Shown here: piece after piece, positions 1 to 5,206 of the stretch
Layout: the number at the start of each line of letters is the position of its first letter
Position numbering within the stretch: the stretch's first letter is position 1
NCBI GenBank assembly: GCA_031264395.1
Contig: JAISEB010000077.1
Span: forward strand, 1 to 11,299
Origin: Treponema sp.
GTDB taxonomy: Bacteria > Spirochaetota > Spirochaetia > Treponematales > Breznakiellaceae
Direction: 5' to 3'
Length of the DNA: 11,299 bases
Notes under the pieces: generated by a model
Databases searched by the model: none
What the model was told of the DNA's origin: nothing
What the model saw: only the letters and a program-made list of their open reading frames with translations
Translations under genes and position numbers: made by a program

Positions 1-1187
1 CTGTCCGCGTTTCCCCCGTTTTGAACAACGACGGGATAGCTCTTCCCTATGCGGGAAATCGCCGGTTCCACCGCGTCCGCCCTGCTGTACGCGCCCAGCT
101 GCAGGTAATATTTTCCGTCTTCAAGGCTGCTGATCACCGGTACCGAAAAGATCCCGGCCGGGGCGGGCCCGGATTCGGCGGGAATGCCGGCGTCCTGTTC
201 GGGCGGCGCGGATGTTTCGGACGCGGGTGTTTCGGAGAGGGGGGGAATAACGGATTCAGGCGGTATGGTGTACCAGTCTTCCGGGGGACGTTCATGTGAG
301 GGAACCATGGTCAGTTCCGTTATGGTTCCGCTTTCCGCTTCCGTAATCAATCCCTTTTCTTCCGCCGCTTCACCCGGTTCGTCCGCCGGGGGGAACGTCC
401 TTTCCTCAGGAGGCGCGGCTTCCGCCAGATCCGGGGCAGAGGGGGGGGACTCAGGCGGCTGCGGGGGGGCGGATACCTCAGGCTGTTCTGCGGGAACAGG
501 GACCGCCCAGGCAAGATCCGGCTCCTTGTCTTCCGCTCCGGAAGCGGCGGGCGGACTGTAATAATCGGGAACGTCGACAATGTCTTCCCCCGTGTTTTCA
601 CCGTCCGGGGAACTTCCTTCGGCAATATCCGCCGCGGGATCTTCCGCGGGCCCGCCTTCCCCGGCAATGTCCTCCCGGTCAATCTTTTCCCCGGCGGGAT
701 CTTCCGTAAAAACGTTTCCCCCGGGGACTTCCCGTATCCCTTCGGCGGTTTCGGCGCCCGGTTTTTCCCCGGACCTTTCTTCTGAATTTTCCGCGGCGAT
801 ACGCGCCTTTGGATCAAAATCGGGATCGCCTGAAGAGGCCAGCCCTTCGGTAAAAAGGGAGAACGCTATCGGGTCCTGCGGCTGAACCATCCTGATCCTG
901 CCGACAGCTCTTGCCCTCAAGCCTATGTTCCTGGCGGCGTCCCGCGACAGCACCGCCAAAAGCCCGGGTGTATCAAGGGAACCGGCCACGATAACCCTGA
1001 TGCTTTTCCCCGTTTCAAGGTTCGTCACATCCACAACCGTATTGCGGGGAAAAGAATTGGTGATCGCGTAATATCCGTCGTCGGGCAGTTCACCGTCCGC
1101 CGAAACCGAGGCCGCGCCTTCCCATACCGAGGCGCCGGTGAGGAACACGAGTACCGGCAGTAAAAACAATGGCAGGCATCTTTTCAT
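1..1187 (-). CDS. Exported RlpA-like / SPOR-domain cell-envelope protein (3' part missing, runs off left edge)
   Basis: The frame is open for about 395 codons from ATG 1187-1185 to the window edge. The start is preceded by an AAGGAAAG ribosome binding site. The N-terminus (MKRCLPLFLLPVLVFLTGAS) is a signal peptide. Residues about 35-105 read like an RlpA-type double-psi beta barrel: an NTVVDVTNLETGKSIRV stretch, then an LSRDAARNIGL stretch. The RGP-type catalytic loop of true RlpA is replaced by AGSLDTP, so lytic transglycosylase activity is doubtful. A roughly 230-residue linker rich in Pro, Glu, Ala and Ser follows. The last visible residues (GKYYLQLGAYSRADAVEPAI) start a SPOR domain, which in this family binds denuded peptidoglycan at the septum. 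The likely role is a periplasmic or septal peptidoglycan-associated protein. It sits 23 nt downstream of the preceding minus-strand gene and is probably co-transcribed with it. The C-terminus is not in the window. Confidence 0.8.
   Translation of the reverse strand, partial: MKRCLPLFLLPVLVFLTGASVWEGAASVSADGELPDDGYYAITNSFPRNTVVDVTNLETGKSIRVIVAGSLDTPGLLAVLSRDAARNIGLRARAVGRIRMVQPQDPIAFSLFTEGLASSGDPDFDPKARIAAENSEERSGEKPGAETAEGIREVPGGNVFTEDPAGEKIDREDIAGEGGPAEDPAADIAEGSSPDGENTGEDIVDVPDYYSPPAASGAEDKEPDLAWAVPVPAEQPEVSAPPQPPESPPSAPDLAEAAPPEERTFPPADEPGEAAEEKGLITEAESGTITELTMVPSHERPPEDWYTIPPESVIPPLSETPASETSAPPEQDAGIPAESGPAPAGIFSVPVISSLEDGKYYLQLGAYSRADAVEPAISRIGKSYPVVVQNGGNAD
239..469. repeat. Poly-G (coding-strand poly-C) homopolymer tracts inside the SPOR gene
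   Basis: Plus-strand runs of G7 at 239-245, G6 at 388-393, G8 at 441-448 and G7 at 463-469 lie in the linker region of the minus-strand SPOR gene. The reading frame is intact across all of them in this copy. Tracts of this length can slip during replication, but they are also partly explained by GC-rich Pro and Gly codons. Functional phase variation is only a possibility. Confidence 0.6.
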
Positions 1188-1210
1188 ACGTCTTTCCTTT
1201 TTCCTGTGTT

Positions 1211-1711
1211 TTACGCGTCGTTGAGGCGGGGCAGGAGTCTTCTGGCTTCCTGTTTCACCCAGGCAAATTCGTCATCCATCGAAACATTCGCCTTTTCCGT
1301 ACACTGCTGTTCAAAGAGCATGCGGCAGGGGCTGGTTGTAAAAACCCGGAGCGACACCTGCCGGGGCTTTGTATTCCCGGTTTCCGTTCCGGAACCACTG
1401 TGGTATTCCAGAATGGCGACAATAAAAAAATCCATGCCCCCCTCCGCCGCTTCCGCTATATCATCCTTTGCCTCATCGGGCAATTCCCCGCCGGGCTTGT
1501 CCTTCAGCCTGAGCATGGGAGCGCTGCTGACGATGTGTCCCGCGTCAAAAAAAACGTCCAATAAACCGTTTTCCCAGAGGCTCGAGCAGGTATTGATCCC
1601 GTCTTCCGGGGAAAGTCCCGTTTCGACTACCATAAAAGAAACCGTCGCAGCCTCAAGACAGACGCCGAAACCCGCAAGCAGGAACAGTACGGCGATTTTT
1701 TTTAAAGCCAT
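1211..1711 (-). CDS. Exported protein of unknown function, 166 aa
   Basis: A complete frame with ATG at 1711-1709 and a TAA stop. A strong GGGGGAGGA ribosome binding site lies a few bases upstream, which fixes the start. Residues 1-21 (MALKKIAVLFLLAGFGVCLEA) form a clear signal peptide with an AxA-like end, and the mature part begins about ATVSF. I do not recognise the family. The mature protein is small and acidic in the middle (residues about 70-90), has no internal membrane segment, and ends in a basic stretch (EARRLLPRLNDA). The residues ISxSFMVVETG and FFIVAILEYHSG-like patches look like alternating beta/alpha segments. It is the first gene of the minus-strand unit, 23 nt ahead of the RlpA/SPOR gene, so a periplasmic or envelope role is a reasonable guess from context only. 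Confidence 0.75.
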   Translation of the reverse strand: MALKKIAVLFLLAGFGVCLEAATVSFMVVETGLSPEDGINTCSSLWENGLLDVFFDAGHIVSSAPMLRLKDKPGGELPDEAKDDIAEAAEGGMDFFIVAILEYHSGSGTETGNTKPRQVSLRVFTTSPCRMLFEQQCTEKANVSMDDEFAWVKQEARRLLPRLNDA

Positions 1712-1788
1712 GGAATCCTCCCCCTTCAGTATCGGTACAAAAAGAACGCCGCCTGAGCGCTTTATTCAACGATGTTTTCCGCCCGCGC

Positions 1789-1817
1789 TTCACTTTCCGT
1801 CCCGGTTTCATTATACT
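1789..1817 (+). promoter_or_regulatory. Candidate sigma70-type promoter for the LoaP-like gene
   Basis: A -35-like TTCACT (1789-1794), a 17-bp spacer and a -10 box TATACT (1812-1817, 5 of 6 to consensus) stand directly before the GTG start. Counting the last -10 base as position -7, +1 falls on 1824, the first base of that start codon. There is no Shine-Dalgarno sequence, only a T tract, between the -10 and the GTG. The transcript would therefore be leaderless. Confidence 0.5.
1810..1815 (-). promoter_or_regulatory. Possible minus-strand -10 (TATAAT) for the exported-protein operon
   Basis: Read on the minus strand, 1815-1810 is a perfect TATAAT, and it overlaps the plus-strand -10 box. It would give a leader of roughly 90 nt before ATG 1711. 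No convincing -35 is seen at 16-18 bp, so this is weak. If real, the two divergent promoters share DNA and would exclude each other. Confidence 0.25.
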
Positions 1818-1823
1818 TTTTTT

Positions 1824-2354
1824 GTGAATTATTACGCTCTTCAGGTAAAAACCAGGGGAGAAGAGAAGTACATCAGGCTGTTCAGGGCTCTTCACCCCAA
1901 CATTACTATCCCGTTCTATTTTCCGCGTAGAGAAATAGACATACGCCGGAAGGGAAAGATTATCCGGTCTACCACCGCCATATTTCCCGGTTACATTTTC
2001 GCGGAACTTGATTCCGGGGACGACATCATGAAATACCAGTGGTCCATGCGGCGCACCGACGGTTTTTTCCGGTTTCTCCGTTCCAACCGGAATATTTCCG
2101 CCCTCGCGGACAGGGATCTGGAACTGGTGCTCCATTTTATCAAAAAGACGGGAACCGTCGCGGGAAAATCGAAGGCGTATTTTGACGAAAATTCCCGCAT
2201 CGTCGTTACCGAGGGGCCCCTCATGGGACTTGAGGGAATGATAATAAAGGTCGATAAAAGAAAAGGGAGGGCAAAGATCAAGCTTGATCTGTACGACGAT
2301 TCGTTTTCCGTCGATCTCGCCTTTGAGACGATAGGAAAACTGGAACAACGGTGA
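1824..2354 (+). CDS. NusG-family specialised antiterminator, LoaP/UpxY-like, 176 aa
   Basis: The first residues, VNYYALQVKTRGEEKY, match the start of the NusG N-terminal (NGN) domain, which supports the GTG at 1824 as start even though no ribosome binding site is present. The NGN domain spans about residues 3-105 and includes the family's FPGYIFAEL-type strand (54-62). A linker follows, and a KOW-type domain occupies about 123-175 (VVTEGPLMGLEGMIIKVDKR). NusG paralogues bind RNA polymerase and reduce pausing and termination. The LoaP and UpxY subfamilies do this on long polysaccharide or secondary-metabolite operons. Placement as the first gene before sugar-nucleotide enzymes favours that role over housekeeping NusG, which normally sits next to secE and ribosomal protein genes. 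The assignment to LoaP rather than another paralogue is inference. Its TGA is in frame with the next gene, with only 11 codons between. Confidence 0.85.
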   Translation: MNYYALQVKTRGEEKYIRLFRALHPNITIPFYFPRREIDIRRKGKIIRSTTAIFPGYIFAELDSGDDIMKYQWSMRRTDGFFRFLRSNRNISALADRDLELVLHFIKKTGTVAGKSKAYFDENSRIVVTEGPLMGLEGMIIKVDKRKGRAKIKLDLYDDSFSVDLAFETIGKLEQR

Positions 2355-2363
2355 ACGCGCGGC

Positions 2364-2381
2364 AAGCGGGATCTTTCGCTT
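2364..2381 (+). other. Small hairpin between the LoaP-like gene and the dehydratase gene
   Basis: AAGCG and CGCTT form a perfect 5-bp stem, extended by one G-T pair, with a 6-nt loop. It ends 6 nt before the dehydratase ATG and covers the place where a ribosome binding site would be. There is no following T run, so it is not an ordinary terminator. It may be chance, a translation control hairpin, or an RNA element read by the NusG paralogue. Confidence 0.25.
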
Positions 2382-2387
2382 AATTTC

Positions 2388-3953
2388 ATGACAATAAAAA
2401 ATTCGGGCCGCCTGTACATCATCGGGGCCGGATTCGCCGGCCAGACTCTCGCGAACGAGATCAAACGCAAGGCCATATTCGGCGAAGTGGTGGCCTTTCT
2501 GGACGACGATCCCGGAAAAATAGGCCGCCGCATCGAAGGCATCCCTGTCCTGGGCCCCATACGCGACGTAGCCCGGCTCTTGCGGATGAACCCCGCCGAC
2601 GAGGCGATCATCGCCATTCCGGGGGCAAGCCGCGAATACCTCAAGGAAATTTACGAGATCCTCAAAAAAGCCGGATTTGTCAAGATACGCATACTTCCGG
2701 GAATTTCCCAGATCATCGAGGGAGACGCCCATCTCATACAGACCCGTTCCATAGATCCCCAAGACCTCCTGGGACGGACCCCGGTGGCCGTCAACCTGAG
2801 GCAGAGTCTTGTGTATCTGCGGGGAAAACGGGTGCTGGTAACCGGGGCCGGGGGTTCTATTGGAAGCGAACTCTGCCGGCAGCTCCTTTCGGGCGGCGCG
2901 GAGCGGCTCTATCTTTTCGGCCACGGCGAGAATTCGATCTACCAGATAGACCGGGAACTCAGGCTTCTTCAGGAAGAGGGAGTCGGCGAAAAGGCGGCGC
3001 TGGTGCCGGTTATCGGGGATCTGAAAGACAAAAACTACATGGACTATATTCTGGGGAAGCTCAGGGCGGACGTGGTGTTTCATACCGCCGCCTATAAACA
3101 TGTGCCCCTCATGGAAGAAAACCCGGTAGCGGCCATAGAGAACAACCTCATGGGGACCGGCAACCTTATCCGCGCGGCGCGGAAACACGGGGTTAAACGC
3201 TTTGTCCACATTACCACCGACAAGGCCGTGGAGCCGGTGTCGGTGTACGGGGTTTCCAAGTACCTCTGCGAACAGCTGGTGCTGGAAACCGCCCTTAACG
3301 CCGGGGACGGTTCCGGGGAAGATTTCATGGTGGTCCGTTTCGGCAATGTTCTGGGTTCGCGCGGTTCCATCATGCCTCTTTTCCAGAAGCAGATAGAAAA
3401 GGGCGGCCCGGTCACGGTAACCCATCCTGAAATGCGCCGCTGGTTTATGACCATTCCCGAAGCCTGCTCCCTGGTGCTTAAGGCGGGCGGCGTCGGCGAA
3501 AACGGAAGGCTCTACCTTCTGGATATGGGGGAACCGGTATGCATACGGGATCTTGCCGAACAGATGATACGTTTCTACGGCTTTATCCCCGAATCCGACA
3601 TAAGCGTTGAATATATAGGGCTCCGTCCCGGCGAAAGGCTTGACGAACAGCTCTGGAGCGCCGACGAGACGCTTGAAAAAACCGAACACGGCCGCATCCT
3701 CAGGGTGCGGAAGAAGGGCGGAAAGGCGGGGAACATGGCGGCCCTTATGGAAAAACTTGAACCCGTCTGCCGTTTCGATCCGCAAAAAAGCGGGCAGTAC
3801 CGGAACGCCTCCCTTTTAAGGGAGATCCTCGCCGAAGCCGTCCCCAGTTTCGGCAGGGAAAGCCGGTCCCGCACCGGAAGCCCGGCGGCCGGGGAGTACT
3901 TCGAAATGGAAAGGGAAAACCGGAGCGAACCGGCGGCTGTTTATGGAGGCTGA
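2388..3953 (+). CDS. Nucleoside-diphosphate-sugar 4,6-dehydratase, CapD/PglF/WbpM-type, soluble form, 521 aa
   Basis: Likely converts a UDP-N-acetylhexosamine to the 4-keto-6-deoxy sugar in the cytoplasm. Two Rossmann units are visible. The first is at the N-terminus (GAGFAG, residues 13-18), the CoA-binding-like domain of long-form dehydratases. The second is the catalytic SDR unit, with TGAGGSIG at 152-159, AAYKHVP at 234-240, TTDKA at 276-280, YGVSK at 287-291 and GLRPGERLDE at 411-420. WbpM and PglF are preceded by several membrane helices; this protein starts directly at the first Rossmann fold, so it is soluble. In WbpM the catalytic Tyr is Met, but here Tyr287 is present. ATG 2388 is the only sensible start although no Shine-Dalgarno is seen. 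The 3' end overlaps the aminotransferase gene by 11 nt, which fits a dehydratase-aminotransferase pair. Confidence 0.9.
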   Translation: MTIKNSGRLYIIGAGFAGQTLANEIKRKAIFGEVVAFLDDDPGKIGRRIEGIPVLGPIRDVARLLRMNPADEAIIAIPGASREYLKEIYEILKKAGFVKIRILPGISQIIEGDAHLIQTRSIDPQDLLGRTPVAVNLRQSLVYLRGKRVLVTGAGGSIGSELCRQLLSGGAERLYLFGHGENSIYQIDRELRLLQEEGVGEKAALVPVIGDLKDKNYMDYILGKLRADVVFHTAAYKHVPLMEENPVAAIENNLMGTGNLIRAARKHGVKRFVHITTDKAVEPVSVYGVSKYLCEQLVLETALNAGDGSGEDFMVVRFGNVLGSRGSIMPLFQKQIEKGGPVTVTHPEMRRWFMTIPEACSLVLKAGGVGENGRLYLLDMGEPVCIRDLAEQMIRFYGFIPESDISVEYIGLRPGERLDEQLWSADETLEKTEHGRILRVRKKGGKAGNMAALMEKLEPVCRFDPQKSGQYRNASLLREILAEAVPSFGRESRSRTGSPAAGEYFEMERENRSEPAAVYGG

Positions 3954-5205
3954 GCCCGTTCCCTTTGCCCGCCCTTTTTTCGGCAGAGAGGAAGAGGAGG
4001 CGGTAATAAGGGTGCTCAGGTCGGGCTGGCTGACCACGGGAAAAGAGACCCTTGCCTTCGAGGAAGAATTCGCTGATTTTCTTGCGGGTTATGCCGCGCC
4101 CGCGAATTCCGCCGCGCCCGCCCTTCCCCCTCAAAAACCCTTTTGTCTCGCGGTGAATTCCGCCACGTCAGGCCTCCATCTGGCCCTTGCCGCGCTGGGC
4201 GCGGGACGGGGCGATCTGGTGCTGGTTCCGTCCTATACCTTTGTATCCACCGCCGAAACGGCCCTCTACCTCGGGGCGGAGCCGGTCTTTGTCGATTCCG
4301 CGCCCGGATCTTTTCACATGGACCCGGACGCCCTTGAGGAAACCCTCACGCGGCTTGCCGCGGGCCTTCCGGCGTACGGGAAAAGGGGGAAAGATTTCGG
4401 CCCGAGGGGAAAAGCGGCGGCGGTCATCCCCGTTCATTTCGGAGGCCTCCCCTGCCCCATGAAGCCCATACTCGAAACGGCCCGCCGCTTCGGCATTGCC
4501 GTTATAGAAGACGCGGCCCACTCGTTTCCTTCCCGCACCGGGGAAGGCTGCGCGGGAACACTGGGGGACATGGGGGTGTTTTCGTTTTACGCGACAAAGA
4601 CCATCACCACGGGAGAAGGGGGCATGGTAGTATGCCGGGACGGGGAAAAGGCGGAACGCGTACGGACGCTCAGATCCCACGGCATAGACCGGGCCGTCTG
4701 GAACCGCTATACCGACGCAAAGGCGTCCTGGTACTACGAGGTGACGGAACAGGGCTACAAATACAACCTCCCCGACATTCTGGGGGCGGTCGGACGTGTC
4801 CAGCTTTCCCGGGCCGAAACGCTCCTTGCCATGCGCGAGGCGGCGGCCCGGCGGTACGACGAGGCGTTCGCTAGCGAGGAAGCCCTGATAATCCCGCCGA
4901 CAGGGCCCGGCGACGCGCGGCATCTGTACCCCCTGCGCCTTGACACCGGAAAACTTTCGGTATCAAGGGATGTTTTTATTGAAAAGCTAAGGGAAAGGGG
5001 GATAGGCGCGTCGGTGCATTTTATCCCCCTGCACAGCATGCCCTATTACAGGAAGCGCCAGAATCTCCAAGAGGACGATTTCCCCCAGGCCATGAAAAGC
5101 TACCGGGCTGAAATTTCCCTTCCCCTATGGCCGGGCATGACGGAGGCAATGACGGAAAGGATAGTCAGGATGGTCAAAGCCCTGATCCGCGAATATAATA
5201 AATAA
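3943..5205 (+). CDS. DegT/DnrJ/EryC1/StrS-family PLP-dependent sugar aminotransferase, 420 aa
   Basis: Probably transaminates the 4-keto sugar made by the overlapping dehydratase gene, giving a 4-amino-4,6-dideoxy sugar nucleotide (compare PglE or PseC type steps; the exact sugar cannot be told). Family marks: RSGWLTTGKE near residue 27, NSATSGLHLAL at 72-82, VPSYTFVSTAETA at 95-107, EDAAHS at 189-194 (Asp190 for the PLP ring nitrogen), SFYATKTITTGEGG at 214-227 with Lys219 as the PLP Schiff-base lysine, RSHG at 244-247 and GYKYNLPDILGA at 271-282. Length is slightly above the usual 370-400. The excess comes from an Ala/Pro-rich insert at residues 51-66 and a basic one about 143-157. The gene overlaps the dehydratase gene by 11 nt and is followed after 1 nt by the hydroxylase-like large subunit. 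The Shine-Dalgarno is weak, so coupling is likely. Confidence 0.92.
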   Translation: MEAEPVPFARPFFGREEEEAVIRVLRSGWLTTGKETLAFEEEFADFLAGYAAPANSAAPALPPQKPFCLAVNSATSGLHLALAALGAGRGDLVLVPSYTFVSTAETALYLGAEPVFVDSAPGSFHMDPDALEETLTRLAAGLPAYGKRGKDFGPRGKAAAVIPVHFGGLPCPMKPILETARRFGIAVIEDAAHSFPSRTGEGCAGTLGDMGVFSFYATKTITTGEGGMVVCRDGEKAERVRTLRSHGIDRAVWNRYTDAKASWYYEVTEQGYKYNLPDILGAVGRVQLSRAETLLAMREAAARRYDEAFASEEALIIPPTGPGDARHLYPLRLDTGKLSVSRDVFIEKLRERGIGASVHFIPLHSMPYYRKRQNLQEDDFPQAMKSYRAEISLPLWPGMTEAMTERIVRMVKALIREYNK

Positions 5206-5206
5206 T

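Noticed and set aside
1206..1823. Long in-frame extension upstream of the NusG paralogue
   Set aside because: It is antisense to the 166-aa exported protein and has no NusG similarity before residue VNYYALQ.
1653..3785. A 710-codon open frame on the minus strand opposite the NusG paralogue and dehydratase genes
   Set aside because: It is antisense to two well-supported proteins, has no family motifs, and reflects the GC-rich third-position bias that keeps opposite frames open.
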